Source: Brevundimonas sp.
Lineage (GTDB): Bacteria; Pseudomonadota; Alphaproteobacteria; Caulobacterales; Caulobacteraceae
Direction: 5' to 3'
Assembly (NCBI GenBank): GCA_003248965.1
Contig: QFQU01000005.1
Location: 62,001 to 126,000, forward strand
Length of the DNA: 64,000 bases
The position numbers were made by a program, and so were the translations under genes. Shown here one piece after another: positions 19,652 through 28,798 of the stretch; positions within the stretch are counted from its first letter, which is position 1, and each line of letters starts with the position of its first letter. The notes under the pieces are model-generated. The model was given only the letters and a program-made list of their open reading frames with translations. It did not search any database and was not told the DNA's origin.

Positions 19652-20353
19652 TTATGCGTCCTCGATCGCGGCGATCCAGTCGGGCAGTTCGGCTATGCGG
19701 GCCAGGGAGACGTAGCGGGGCTCGTTCTCGGGGGCGTCGGCCAGTTCATGCGCCCAGGTGACGGCGTAGGGGATGTGGACGCCGAAGGCGCCGGCCGCGA
19801 TGGCGGGCAGGACGTCGGACTTCATGGAATTGCCGGCCATGACGGCCTCGGCCGGGCCGGTGCCATGGCGGCTGAAGACGCGGTCGTAGGTGGCGCGGTC
19901 CTTTTCGGAGACGATCTCGACCGCGGCGAACCGTTCGCCCAGGCCCGAGGCGGCCAGCTTGCGTTCCTGATCCAGAAGGTCGCCCTTGGTGATCAGGATC
20001 AGGCGGTATCGGTCGGACAGTTCGGCGATGGTTTCGTCCACGCCGGGCAGGGTTTCGACCGGATGGGCCAGCATCTCGCGGCCGGCGGCCAGGATTTCGC
20101 GCACGACCTCGGGCGGGGCGCCGCCGTCGCACAGCTCCATCGCCGTCTCGATCATCGAGAGGGTGAAGCCTTTGACGCCATAGCCGTAGAGCCGCAGGTT
20201 GCGGCGTTCGACCTCGGCCAGGCGCGCCTCGATGGTCTCGGCGTCGCCGTGATCGTCCAGCAGGTCGACGAACCGCGCATGGGTCAGGCGGAAGATCGTC
20301 TCGTTGTGCCAAAGGGTGTCGTCGGCGTCGAGGCCGACCGTAGTGATGGGCAT
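19652..20353 (-). CDS. HAD-superfamily hydrolase
   Basis: 233 residues from ATG at 20353. Motif I is LDADDTLW with nucleophile D9 and acid/base D11; motif II is LILITKGD; motif III/IV is SEKDRATYDRVF followed by MAGNSMKSDVLPAIAAG. A helical cap sits between motifs I and II. This is the YfnB/phosphoglycolate-phosphatase-like subgroup common in alphaproteobacteria; the substrate is not predictable. Divergent from the S41 peptidase. Confidence 0.85.
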   Translation of the reverse strand: MPITTVGLDADDTLWHNETIFRLTHARFVDLLDDHGDAETIEARLAEVERRNLRLYGYGVKGFTLSMIETAMELCDGGAPPEVVREILAAGREMLAHPVETLPGVDETIAELSDRYRLILITKGDLLDQERKLAASGLGERFAAVEIVSEKDRATYDRVFSRHGTGPAEAVMAGNSMKSDVLPAIAAGAFGVHIPYAVTWAHELADAPENEPRYVSLARIAELPDWIAAIEDA

Positions 20354-20466
20354 GGTCGTGGTCCGTGGTCTGGTTGCGCTCTTGGCCTGCGTCCGGGGCG
20401 AAGGCAAGGCGGCGCGCCCGGCTTCGTGACTTGCAGGCGTGGCCTGGTTCGGCCAAGGCTGAGGTC

Positions 20467-21774
20467 ATGAACGGTCGCCCCTTCCTGCGCATGGTCGGCG
20501 TCCTGTCGCTGGGCCTGGCGCTGGCGGCGGGAGCGGCGGCGTCGCCACAGGCGCGCGGGAATCCGGCGCGCGAGGAGGCGCAGGCCGTGCGCCTTTCCGA
20601 CATCGCGCGGACGCCGCCGTCGCCGGAGCGGGCGCGGCTGAACGCGCGGGTGTTCGACCGCGTCTGGAACGAGGTGCGCCGCGGCTATTACGACCCGCGA
20701 CTGCATGGGGTGGACTGGGAGGCGGCGCGGGCGCGGTTCCGGCCCCAGGCTCTGGCGGCGGAGGACGAGCGCGACCTCTATCAGTCGATCAATGCGATGC
20801 TGGACCTGCTGGACGACGGCCACGCCGCCGCCAGTCCGCCCGCCGCCGTGCGCCGCCAGGACGCCCGCTACGCCAGGCGCGCCGTCATGGGCATGACCCT
20901 GATGCGGGGCGATGCGCCGGACGTCTGGACGGTGGAGCGGGTTCGGCCCGGCTCTCCGGCCGCGGCGGCGGGGGTTCAACTGGGGTGGACCCTGGACAGC
21001 ATCGACGGGCGGTCGTGGTCGCCGGACGTGGAGACCTATGAGGGTCGGCCCGTGCGCCTGGCGCTGATCGACGAAGAGGGCGCGCGGCACGAGACGACCC
21101 TGGTTCCGCAGCTGATGGACGGGCCCGAGCCCTTCACCGCCGACGATTCCCATCCCGGCGTGCTGGTCCTGACGGTCGAGCAATTCGACCAGGGGCTGGG
21201 GCGTTGGCTGGGGCAGGAGCTGGACGGCCTGCCGCCCGATGTCGGGGTGATCCTGGACCTGCGCGCCAATCCGGGCGGGCGGCTGTGGGAAGCCGAGTCC
21301 GTGCTGACCTGTTTCCTGCCGCGCGACCAGGTCTGGGCCACGCGCACGGGCCGGACGGGGCGGGCGGTGGTGCTGAGGGCCTCGGGCGACTGCGGCGGGC
21401 GACGTCAGCCGGTGCCCAATCCGGTCGCGGTCCTGGTGGACGGCGCCAGCCGCAGCGCGGCCGAACTGACGCCGGCGGCCCTTCAGGAGGCGGGGCGCGG
21501 CCTGGTCGTCGGCGAAAAGACGCCGGGCTCGGTCCTGATCGCCCAGGAGAGCGATCTGCCCGATGGCGGCCGGCTGACGCTGAGCCGGGCGGACTTCGTC
21601 ACCGTGCGGGGCGTGCGGCTGGAAAAACGGGGCGTCACGCCCGACATCGCCGCGCCGCGCACCCTGGCCCAGCGCCGCGCCGGTCAGGATCCGGCGCTGG
21701 AGGCGGCCATCGCCGCCCTGCGACGTCCCCCGGCCGACAGAGCCCTGGCGCCGGATCGACGCGACGGCCTTTAG
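20467..21774 (+). CDS. S41 family peptidase with atypical active site
   Basis: 435 residues with a signal peptide (about 1-26), so periplasmic or outer-membrane associated. A helical N-terminal region is followed by a PDZ-like domain (about 150-210: VERVRPGSPAAAAGVQLGW) and an S41 protease domain. The serine of GASRSAAEL (S330) aligns with the catalytic serine of Prc/CtpA, but the lysine expected 25 residues later is Ser355 in GEKTPGS; the nearest lysine is K351. It may use a different arrangement, as some S41 subgroups do, or be a non-classical member. Start ATG at 20467. Confidence 0.82.
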   Translation: MNGRPFLRMVGVLSLGLALAAGAAASPQARGNPAREEAQAVRLSDIARTPPSPERARLNARVFDRVWNEVRRGYYDPRLHGVDWEAARARFRPQALAAEDERDLYQSINAMLDLLDDGHAAASPPAAVRRQDARYARRAVMGMTLMRGDAPDVWTVERVRPGSPAAAAGVQLGWTLDSIDGRSWSPDVETYEGRPVRLALIDEEGARHETTLVPQLMDGPEPFTADDSHPGVLVLTVEQFDQGLGRWLGQELDGLPPDVGVILDLRANPGGRLWEAESVLTCFLPRDQVWATRTGRTGRAVVLRASGDCGGRRQPVPNPVAVLVDGASRSAAELTPAALQEAGRGLVVGEKTPGSVLIAQESDLPDGGRLTLSRADFVTVRGVRLEKRGVTPDIAAPRTLAQRRAGQDPALEAAIAALRRPPADRALAPDRRDGL

Positions 21775-21781
21775 GTCGCCG

Positions 21782-22015
21782 TCAGCAGCAACGAAATCCT
21801 CCAGCCCCGCCGCCGAACCGGCGCTGTTCGTGCAGCCGGAAGAAGGCGACCTTGTCCAGGGGCGGCTGGTCCGGATGGGTCGCCTCGGCGTGGGCGACAT
21901 AGGCGTCATAGTCCGGCTGGCCGATCATGGCGCCGGCGGTGCGCCGGACGCCGCGCCCCCAGCGGACGGCGGCGTCGCGGCACCGGCACAGCAGATCGTC
22001 GGAAACCTCAGGCAC
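21782..22015 (-). CDS. YbdD/YjiX family protein (CstA partner)
   Basis: 77 residues with the DUF466 pattern RRTAGAMIGQPDYDAYVAHAEATHPDQPPLDKVAFFRLHEQRRFGG. Small proteins of this family are encoded directly after CstA or BtsT-type transporters and are needed for their transport activity in enterobacteria. Here it overlaps the cstA 3' end by 8 bases, consistent with translational coupling. Confidence 0.9.
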   Translation of the reverse strand: MPEVSDDLLCRCRDAAVRWGRGVRRTAGAMIGQPDYDAYVAHAEATHPDQPPLDKVAFFRLHEQRRFGGGAGGFRCC

Positions 22016-24095
22016 GGGCCGCGTCCGCCGCTTCGTCGGACGCCGTCAGCGCGTGGCTCTCGGGATATTCGCGCACGGTCGGGCGGTTGTTCCGATAGGC
22101 CTTCATGCAGGCCAGAACGCCATAGACCACCATGGTCAGCACCACGAACAGGAAGCCCGCCGTCAGGGCCGAGTTGACGTAGTCGTTGACCACGATGCGG
22201 TGCATGTCCGCCGCCGACTTGGCCGGGGCGATCAGTTCGCCGGCGCCCAGGGCCTCTTGATACTTCCGGGCGTGGGCCAGGAAACCGATGCGGACGTCCG
22301 GGTGGAACAGCTTCTGGAAGCCCGCCGTCAGGGTGCAGATCAGCAGCCAGGTCGCGGGAACCACCATGACCCAGGCGAATTTTTCGCGCTTCATCTTGAA
22401 CAGAACGACCGTGCCCAGGATCAGGGCGACCGCCGCCAGCATCTGGTTGGCGATGCCGAACAGGGGCCACAGGCTGTTGATGCCGCCCAGCGGATCGACC
22501 ACGCCCGTATAGAGGAAATAGCCCCACAGCCCGACCGTCAGCGCCGTGGCCACGACATTGGCGCCCCAGGACTTGGTCTCGCGCATCTTGGGAACCGCGA
22601 CGCCCAGCAGATCCTGGATCATGAAGCGGCAGACGCGGGTGCCCGCATCGACCGTGGTCAGGATGAACAGGGCCTCGAACAGGATGGCGAAGTGATACCA
22701 GAAGGCCATCATGGCCTTGCCGCCGATGACGTTCGACAGGATGTGGGCCATGCCGACCGCCAGCGTCGGGGCGCCGCCTGCGCGCGACAGGATGGAATGT
22801 TCGCCCACGTCGCGGGCCAGCTGCTCAAGCTCTCCGGGCGTGATGTGGAAGCCCCACTGGGCCACGGCGGCGGCGGCCGAGGCGGCGTCCTTGCCGATCA
22901 CGGCGACCGGGCTGTTCATGGCGAAATAGACGGCCGGGTCCAGAACCGTCGCGGCGATCAGGGCCATGACCGCGACGAAGCTTTCGCACAGCATGGCGCC
23001 GTAGCCGATCATCGGGATCTGGGCTTCGTTCTCCAGCAGCTTGGGCGTGGTGCCAGACGAGATCAGGGCGTGGAAGCCCGACACGGCGCCGCAGGCGATG
23101 GTGATGAACAGGAAGGGGAACAGGGCGCCCGCGAAGACCGGGCCGGTGCCGTCGATGAAGGGGGTGACAGCCGGCATCTGCAAGTGCGGACGCACGATCA
23201 GTATGCCGATGGCCAGGGCCAGGATGGCGCCGATCTTCAGGAAGGTCGACAGATAGTCGCGCGGCGCCAGGAGCAGCCAGACCGGAATGACGGAGGCGAT
23301 GAAGCCATAGACCATCATCAGGATCGCCAGGGTCGGGCCGGTCAGGGTGAAGGCCGGGCCCCAGAACGGGTCGGCCGCGACATGGCCGCCGCCGATGATG
23401 GCCAGGATCAGCAGGACCACCCCGATCACCGACACCTCGCCGACGCGGCCGGGGCGCAGGAAGCGGGTGTACAGGCCCATGAAGAGGGCGATGGGGATGG
23501 TGGCGGCGACGGTGAAGGTTCCCCACGGGCTTTCGGCCAGGGCCTTGACCACCACCAGGGCCAGGACGGCCAGAATGATGACCATGATCATCAGCACGCC
23601 GACCTGGGCGATGATGCCGGGGATGTTACCCATCTCGGTGCGGATCATGTCGCCGAGGGACTTGCCGTCGCGACGGGTGGACATGAACAGGACCATCATG
23701 TCCTGCACCGCCCCCGCCAGCACGGCGCCGACCAGAATCCACAGGACGCCGGGCAGATAGCCCATCTGCGCGGCCAGCACCGGCCCGACCAGCGGCCCGG
23801 CCCCCGCGATGGCGGCGAAGTGGTGGCCGAACAGGACGTTCCGGGGCGTCGGCACATAGTCCAGCCCATCGTTGCGGCGCATGGCCGGGGTGGGGCGCGC
23901 CGGGTTCAACTGCATGACCTTGTCAGCCAGGTAGCGCGCATAGAACCGATAGGCGATCGCGTAGGTGCAGACGGCGGCGACCACCATCCAGACCGCGCTG
24001 ATGCTCTCGCCCTGATGCAGGGCGATGACGCCCAGCGACACGGCCCCCAGGATGGCGATGACGCCGAAGATGATGGGTGTGCTCAGCTTGCCCAC
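22008..24095 (-). CDS. cstA: Carbon starvation protein A (pyruvate/peptide transporter family)
   Basis: 695-residue inner-membrane protein with about 16-18 hydrophobic segments. CstA family blocks include VGPVLAAQMGYLPGVLWILVG, FMSTRRDGKSLGDMI, and ACGAVSGFHALISSGTTPKLL. Members import peptides or pyruvate during carbon limitation. It is paired with its YbdD/YjiX partner downstream. No regulator gene is adjacent. Confidence 0.95.
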   Translation of the reverse strand: MGKLSTPIIFGVIAILGAVSLGVIALHQGESISAVWMVVAAVCTYAIAYRFYARYLADKVMQLNPARPTPAMRRNDGLDYVPTPRNVLFGHHFAAIAGAGPLVGPVLAAQMGYLPGVLWILVGAVLAGAVQDMMVLFMSTRRDGKSLGDMIRTEMGNIPGIIAQVGVLMIMVIILAVLALVVVKALAESPWGTFTVAATIPIALFMGLYTRFLRPGRVGEVSVIGVVLLILAIIGGGHVAADPFWGPAFTLTGPTLAILMMVYGFIASVIPVWLLLAPRDYLSTFLKIGAILALAIGILIVRPHLQMPAVTPFIDGTGPVFAGALFPFLFITIACGAVSGFHALISSGTTPKLLENEAQIPMIGYGAMLCESFVAVMALIAATVLDPAVYFAMNSPVAVIGKDAASAAAAVAQWGFHITPGELEQLARDVGEHSILSRAGGAPTLAVGMAHILSNVIGGKAMMAFWYHFAILFEALFILTTVDAGTRVCRFMIQDLLGVAVPKMRETKSWGANVVATALTVGLWGYFLYTGVVDPLGGINSLWPLFGIANQMLAAVALILGTVVLFKMKREKFAWVMVVPATWLLICTLTAGFQKLFHPDVRIGFLAHARKYQEALGAGELIAPAKSAADMHRIVVNDYVNSALTAGFLFVVLTMVVYGVLACMKAYRNNRPTVREYPESHALTASDEAADAARA

Positions 24096-24206
24096 GACGA
24101 ATTCCTCCCGACCGACTGACTGCGGCCCTCATCCCCTGGTTTGCACCACAATGCGGCGCAAGGCCAATCGACGAAGGTTGTAAAGGCGGGGAAGAGACGA
24201 GGGGAG

Positions 24207-25403
24207 CTACGCCCGAACCAACTTCACACGCCCGGCCGCCTCGCGCGCGCGTTCACGGGCCTGGTCGACGTCGGCGCCGCGGGCCGTGGCGACGCCCATG
24301 CGGCGGCGCTCGAAAGCTTCGGGTTTGCCGAACAGACGCAGGTCGGCGGTGGGGACCGACAGGGCCTCGGCGACGCCTTCGAAGGCGATCCCTTGCGCCT
24401 CCAGACCGCCGTAGATGACGGCGCTGGCGGCCGGCTCGCGCAGGGTCACGTCGACCGGCAGGCCCAGGATGGCGCGGGCGTGCAGGGCGAATTCGCTCAG
24501 GGTCTGGCTGGCCAGGGTGACTAGGCCGGTGTCGTGCGGGCGGGGCGAGACTTCGGAGAACCAGACCTGGTCGCCCTTGACGAACAGTTCGACGCCGAAG
24601 ACGCCCCATCCCCCCAGCGCCTCCGTGACCTTGCCGGCGATGTCCTGGGCCGAGGCGAGGGCGGCCGCGCTCATGGCCTGGGGCTGCCAGCTTTCGACAT
24701 AGTCGCCCTTGACCTGGCGGTGGCCGATGGGGGCGCAGAAATCCGTGCGGGTCTCGCCGTCGGCGCCGCGCGAGCGGACGGTCAGAAGGGTGATCTCGAA
24801 GTCGAAATCGATCCGGCCCTCGACAATGACGCGGGCGCCCGCGACGCGGCCGCTATCTTGCGCATAGGTCCAGGCGTCGGCGATTTCGTCGGCGCTTTCG
24901 ACGAAGGACTGGCCCTTGCCCGACGACGACATGACCGGCTTGACGAAACAGGGATAGCCGACGGCTTGAGCGCCCGCCGCCAGTTCTTCGGCCGAGCCGG
25001 CGAAGGCGTAGGGACTGGTGGGCAGGCCAAGGTCTTCGGCGGCCAGTTTGCGAATCCCCTCGCGGTTCATGGTCAGCTGCACCGCGCGGGCGGTTGGGAC
25101 CACGCGCGCCAGGCCCGCCGCCTCGATGTCGGCCAGAACCTCGGTGGCGATGGCCTCGATCTCGGGCACGATGATGTGCGGCGCCTCGGCCAGGATGACG
25201 CCGTTCAGCACTTGGGCGTCGGTCATCGGAATGACGTGGCTGCGGTGCGCGACCTGCATGGCCGGGGCGTTGGGATAGCGGTCCACGGCGATGACCTCGC
25301 AGCCCAGCCGCTGAAGCTCGATCGCGACCTCCTTGCCCAGTTCGCCCGCGCCCAGCAGCATGACGCGGACGGCGGTGTCGGAAAGCGGGGTGCCGAGTTT
25401 CAT
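24207..25403 (-). CDS. purT: Formate-dependent phosphoribosylglycinamide formyltransferase 2
   Basis: 398-residue ATP-grasp enzyme that formylates GAR with formate and ATP, bypassing the folate-dependent PurN. It starts TPLSDTAVRVMLLGAGELGKEVAIELQRLG; the ATP-grasp body contains CFVKPVMSSSGKGQSF, GVFGVELFVKGDQVWFSEVSPRPHDTG, and LGLPV. It overlaps the VOC gene upstream by ATGA and is third in tkt-VOC-purT. PurU, which makes formate, is also encoded in the window; no purN is seen. Confidence 0.96.
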   Translation of the reverse strand: MKLGTPLSDTAVRVMLLGAGELGKEVAIELQRLGCEVIAVDRYPNAPAMQVAHRSHVIPMTDAQVLNGVILAEAPHIIVPEIEAIATEVLADIEAAGLARVVPTARAVQLTMNREGIRKLAAEDLGLPTSPYAFAGSAEELAAGAQAVGYPCFVKPVMSSSGKGQSFVESADEIADAWTYAQDSGRVAGARVIVEGRIDFDFEITLLTVRSRGADGETRTDFCAPIGHRQVKGDYVESWQPQAMSAAALASAQDIAGKVTEALGGWGVFGVELFVKGDQVWFSEVSPRPHDTGLVTLASQTLSEFALHARAILGLPVDVTLREPAASAVIYGGLEAQGIAFEGVAEALSVPTADLRLFGKPEAFERRRMGVATARGADVDQARERAREAAGRVKLVRA

Positions 25404-25789
25404 GGCGCGTCCTTGTATTGAATCAGGTCCCAGCCATTGCCGTAGAGGTCCTCGAAAACCGCGACCTTGCCATAGGGCTCGTCGCGCGGAGATTCGCGAA
25501 AGCGAACGCCGGCGGCTGAAAAGGCGGCGTGGTCGCGGTCGAAGTCGTCCGTCTCGAGGAACAGCCAGATCCGACCGCCGGCCTGATCCCCGATCCGGGC
25601 GACTTGCTCGGGCGTCGAGGCGCGCGCCAGGATCAGGCTGGTGTCGCCGCCGCGCGGCGTGACACGCACCCAGCGCTTCGTCCCCTGGTCGATATCGTCG
25701 TCCAGGACGAAGTCCAGCTTGCCGACGAAGAAGGCGATGGCCTCTTCATAGTCGCGGACCAGCAGGCTGACGGCGCCGAGGCGAGGCAT
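25400..25789 (-). CDS. VOC family (glyoxalase/dioxygenase fold) protein
   Basis: 129 residues, one vicinal-oxygen-chelate domain made of two beta-alpha-beta-beta-beta repeats: LGAVSLLVRDYEEAIAFFVGKLDFVL, then a second half ending KVAVFEDLYGNGWDLIQY, where the Glu/Asp-Gly pattern is typical. Substrate unknown; it may be a glyoxalase-like or antibiotic-resistance-like protein. It lies 4 nt after tkt and overlaps purT by 4 bases. Confidence 0.85.
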   Translation of the reverse strand: MPRLGAVSLLVRDYEEAIAFFVGKLDFVLDDDIDQGTKRWVRVTPRGGDTSLILARASTPEQVARIGDQAGGRIWLFLETDDFDRDHAAFSAAGVRFRESPRDEPYGKVAVFEDLYGNGWDLIQYKDAP

Positions 25790-25793
25790 GGGA

Positions 25794-27785
25794 TCAGAGC
25801 CGCGCCTTGACCGCCGCCACGACGGCGTCCGAGGTGATGCCGAACTTCTCGTACAGGACCTCGGCCGGGGCCGAGGCGCCGAAGCCGGTCATGCCGATGA
25901 AGCCTCCGTCTTCGCCGATGAAGCGGTCCCAGCCCTGTCGGATCGCGGCCTCGACGGCGACGCGCACCGTGCCGCGACCGATGACGGCGGCCTGATAGGC
26001 GGCGTCCTGCTGTTCGAACAGTTCGAAGCTGGGGACCGAGACGACGCGGGTGGGCGTGCCTTCGGCCTCCAGAACCTTGGCGGCGTCCAGCGCCAGGGCC
26101 AGTTCCGTGCCGGTGCCGAACAGCGTGACCTTGGCCTCGCCATTGGCGGCCTTGATCTCATAGGCCCCCTTGGCCGACAGGTTTTCGCCCGAGGCGACGG
26201 TGCGAACCGCCGGGGTCTTCTGGCGCGACAGGGCCAGGGCCGAGGGGGCGGTCCTGGTCTGAAGCGCGATCTGCCAGCACTCCATCGCCTCGACCGTGTC
26301 GGCGGGGCGGAAGACCAGAAGGTTCGGAATGGCGCGCAGGGCCGCCAGATGTTCGACCGGCTGGTGCGTCGGGCCGTCCTCGCCCAGACCGATGGAGTCG
26401 TGGGTCAGGACGTGGATGACGCGGACCCCCATCAGGGCGCCCAGGCGGATGGCCGGGCGGCTGTAGTCCGAAAACACCATGAAGGTGCCGCCGTAGGGGA
26501 TGACCCCGCCGTGCAGGGCCAGGCCGTTCATGGCGGCGGCCATGCCGAACTCGCGGATGCCCCAGTTGACGTAGCGACCCTCATAGGTCGGGGCGTCCAG
26601 GATCGGCGTGCCCTTGACGAAGGTGTTGTTCGAGCCGGTCAGGTCCGCCGAGCCGCCGACCAGTTCGGGAATGGCGGCGAACAGTTCGTCCAGCGCCGCG
26701 CCCGACGACTGGCGCGTGGCCTGGGCCGGCTGGGTCTCGATCAGTTCGGCGATCTTGGCGTTCAGGGCGTCGAAGGCGCCCTCGGGCAGGTCGCCCTTCA
26801 TGGCGCGGGTGAAGTCGGCGGCCTGGGCCGAGGCGGCGAGGCGCGCCTCCCACTTCTTGCGGTCCTTCGATCCACGACGGCCGACCTTGCGCCAGGCCGA
26901 CAGGATGTTTTCCGGCATTTCGAACGGGGCGTGGTCCCAGCCCAGGCCCAGACGGGTGGCGGCGATCTCGGCGGCGCCCAGGGCCGCGCCGTGGGTCTTG
27001 TGGCTGCCTTCCATCGTGGCGGCGCCCTTGCCGATCTTGGTCTTGCAGGCGATCAGGGTGGGCTTGTCCTGACGGATCGCCCACTGCATCGCCGACTTGA
27101 TCGCCTTCATGTCGTGGCCGTCGACGGCCTTGACCGCCCAGCCGGCGGCCTTGAAGCGGGCCTTCTGGTCCACGGCGTCCGACAGCGAAACCTTGCCGTC
27201 GATGGTGATCTCGTTGTCGTCCCACAGCACGGTCAGCTTGTTCAGCTTATAGCGGCCGGCCAGGGCGATGGCCTCCTGCGACACGCCTTCCATCAGGCAG
27301 CCGTCGCCGGCGATGACCCAGGTGCGGTGATCGACCAGGTCGTCGCCGTATTTGGCGGCCAGATGCCGCTCGGCCATGGCGAAACCGACCGAGGTCGCCA
27401 GACCCTGACCCAGAGGGCCGGTCGTGACCTCGACGCCCGGCATATGGCCGTATTCCGGGTGGCCGGCGGTCTTGGAGCCCCACTGGCGGAAGTTCGACAG
27501 CTCTTCCTTGGTCGCGGCCTTGTAGCCGGTCAGGTGCAGCAGGGCGTAGATCAGCATCGAGCCGTGACCGGCCGACAGGATGAAGCGGTCGCGGTCGGCC
27601 CAGTCGGGGCGCGATGCATCGAACTTCAGGAATTTGGAGAACAGCACCGTGGCGACGTCGGCCATGCCCATCGGCATGCCGGGGTGGCCCGACTTGGCCT
27701 TTTCCACGCCGTCCATGGCGAGGACGCGGATGGCGTTGGCCATCTGCTCGGGGGTGGCCTTGGGTGCGGATTTGGCGTCGGTCAC
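25794..27785 (-). CDS. tkt: Transketolase
   Basis: 663 residues, thiamine-diphosphate enzyme of the non-oxidative pentose phosphate pathway and Calvin-type carbon exchange. Visible: SGHPGMPMGMADVATVLF at the start, the ThDP motif GDGCLMEGVSQEA...WDDNEITIDG, and EDGPTHQPVEHLAALR in the pyrimidine domain. GTG at 27785 is taken as start because homology begins there and AAAGG lies upstream; the open frame further upstream runs antisense across the zapA locus and is not coding. First gene of tkt-VOC-purT, divergent from the DUF4164-zapA operon. Confidence 0.96.
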   Translation of the reverse strand: MTDAKSAPKATPEQMANAIRVLAMDGVEKAKSGHPGMPMGMADVATVLFSKFLKFDASRPDWADRDRFILSAGHGSMLIYALLHLTGYKAATKEELSNFRQWGSKTAGHPEYGHMPGVEVTTGPLGQGLATSVGFAMAERHLAAKYGDDLVDHRTWVIAGDGCLMEGVSQEAIALAGRYKLNKLTVLWDDNEITIDGKVSLSDAVDQKARFKAAGWAVKAVDGHDMKAIKSAMQWAIRQDKPTLIACKTKIGKGAATMEGSHKTHGAALGAAEIAATRLGLGWDHAPFEMPENILSAWRKVGRRGSKDRKKWEARLAASAQAADFTRAMKGDLPEGAFDALNAKIAELIETQPAQATRQSSGAALDELFAAIPELVGGSADLTGSNNTFVKGTPILDAPTYEGRYVNWGIREFGMAAAMNGLALHGGVIPYGGTFMVFSDYSRPAIRLGALMGVRVIHVLTHDSIGLGEDGPTHQPVEHLAALRAIPNLLVFRPADTVEAMECWQIALQTRTAPSALALSRQKTPAVRTVASGENLSAKGAYEIKAANGEAKVTLFGTGTELALALDAAKVLEAEGTPTRVVSVPSFELFEQQDAAYQAAVIGRGTVRVAVEAAIRQGWDRFIGEDGGFIGMTGFGASAPAEVLYEKFGITSDAVVAAVKARL

Positions 27786-27881
27786 GGCGGGGACCTTTCG
27801 TCGGAGACGGAATTTAAAGAGGCGGCGCCGCTTTACCCCGACGCGCCGTCGGGTTCTATACGGAATCTGAAGGAGCGACCG

Positions 27882-28139
27882 ATGGCAGATGCCACCACGG
27901 CCGCACGGGCTCGTATCGACCGCGCCCTGGCCGAACTGGAACGCAAGATTCTGGAGCTGAAGGCGCGGCCCGCCTCGGCGCCCGCCATCGCGGACGACGA
28001 TCTGTTCGCGCCACGGCCGTCGGATGCGCGCGTGGCCGAACTGGAGGCCGCCGGACGCGAGGCCTCCGACGCCCTGGCTCGCGCGGCCCAGGCGGTGCGC
28101 GAGGTTCTGGCCGAGACCTCCGAAAGGGAGGACGACTGA
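27882..28139 (+). CDS. DUF4164-like coiled-coil protein upstream of zapA
   Basis: 85 residues, mostly helical and charged (Ala, Arg, Glu, Leu heptads at about 8-24 and 46-80), with a good ribosome site (GAAGGAG). A small coiled-coil gene in this position before zapA is usual in alphaproteobacteria (DUF4164). Its stop overlaps the zapA start by one base (TGATG), so translation is coupled. A role with ZapA in division-ring assembly is inferred from context only. Confidence 0.8.
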   Translation: MADATTAARARIDRALAELERKILELKARPASAPAIADDDLFAPRPSDARVAELEAAGREASDALARAAQAVREVLAETSEREDD

Positions 28140-28474
28140 TGGCGACCGTGACCGTGGAGGTGAACGGCCGCCCCTACGCCATCGGCTGCGCCGACGGTCA
28201 GGAAGAGCGCGTCCGCATCCTGGCCAAGCAGTTCGACAATCAGGTGCGCCAGGTGGCCCAGGATGTCGGAAACGTGGGCGACCTGAGGCTGTTTCTGATG
28301 TCGGCCCTGATCCTGTCGGACGAACTGCACGAGGCGCGGCTGAACGGCGGCAAGGCGACCGCCCCCGCGCCTGCCTGCGCGCCCGCATCCACCGCCGCCG
28401 CGACCCAGGACGGGGTCGCCGAAGCCCTGAACGCCGTCGCCGCCCGGATCGAGAAGATCGCGCAAAATATATGA
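28139..28474 (+). CDS. zapA: Cell division protein ZapA
   Basis: 111 residues. ZapA binds FtsZ filaments and promotes Z-ring bundling. The N-terminal globular part (VTVEVNGRPYAIGCADGQEERVRILAKQFDNQV) matches the family, followed by a helical coiled-coil C-terminus with an Ala/Pro linker (about 80-92). Overlaps the DUF4164 gene by one base. Downstream come a 6S-like RNA and a 5-FCL gene, the arrangement also known from E. coli. Confidence 0.93.
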   Translation: MATVTVEVNGRPYAIGCADGQEERVRILAKQFDNQVRQVAQDVGNVGDLRLFLMSALILSDELHEARLNGGKATAPAPACAPASTAAATQDGVAEALNAVAARIEKIAQNI

Positions 28475-28514
28475 TGGCTCGCCGCTGGCGCGTTCGGTCG
28501 CGAGGCCCTATCTT

Positions 28515-28703
28515 GTCCGACGGCGGGTCATGCTGCGGCCCACGTCGAAGACAACATATCCTTCTGACCTTAATTCACTCTACGGGATCTGTCCCTGTCC
28601 GGGCTTGAGGGCCTGGGCATATGGAGCCCACCTGGCTACCCAGGTCGAGAGGATTTAAACGCTCTTCACGGTTCGCGCGGCGCCGCCACCTTCCATCTTT
28701 TTT
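28515..28703 (+). ncRNA. ssrS: Probable 6S RNA
   Basis: The 324-bp gap between zapA and the 5-FCL gene is the classical 6S RNA location. The segment can close with a terminal stem: GGCGG (28522-28526) pairs with CCGCC (28683-28687), and GCTGCG (28532-28537) with CGCGGC (28676-28681). Internal stems include ACCTGG-CTAC-CCAGGT and TGGGC/GCCCA. A run of T at 28698-28703 follows the closing stem, as expected for a terminator. 6S binds housekeeping RNA polymerase. Ends are approximate; no covariance search was possible. Confidence 0.65.
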
Positions 28704-28798
28704 GCGCTAACGCTTGCGACGCGGTCGCGCGCTGCTTGAGCGCGGCTGGTGCGCGTGTGTTCGGTAACTGAGCACGTGGGGCGGTTCGAGTGGGACGG

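Noticed and set aside
28124..28388. N-terminal extension of transketolase reaching across zapA
   Set aside because: It is the open antisense frame of the DUF4164-zapA region; homology begins at GTG 27785.
28640..28680. SRP (4.5S) RNA suggested by CCCAGGTCGAG
   Set aside because: The conserved GGAAGCAGCC tetraloop region is absent; location fits 6S RNA.
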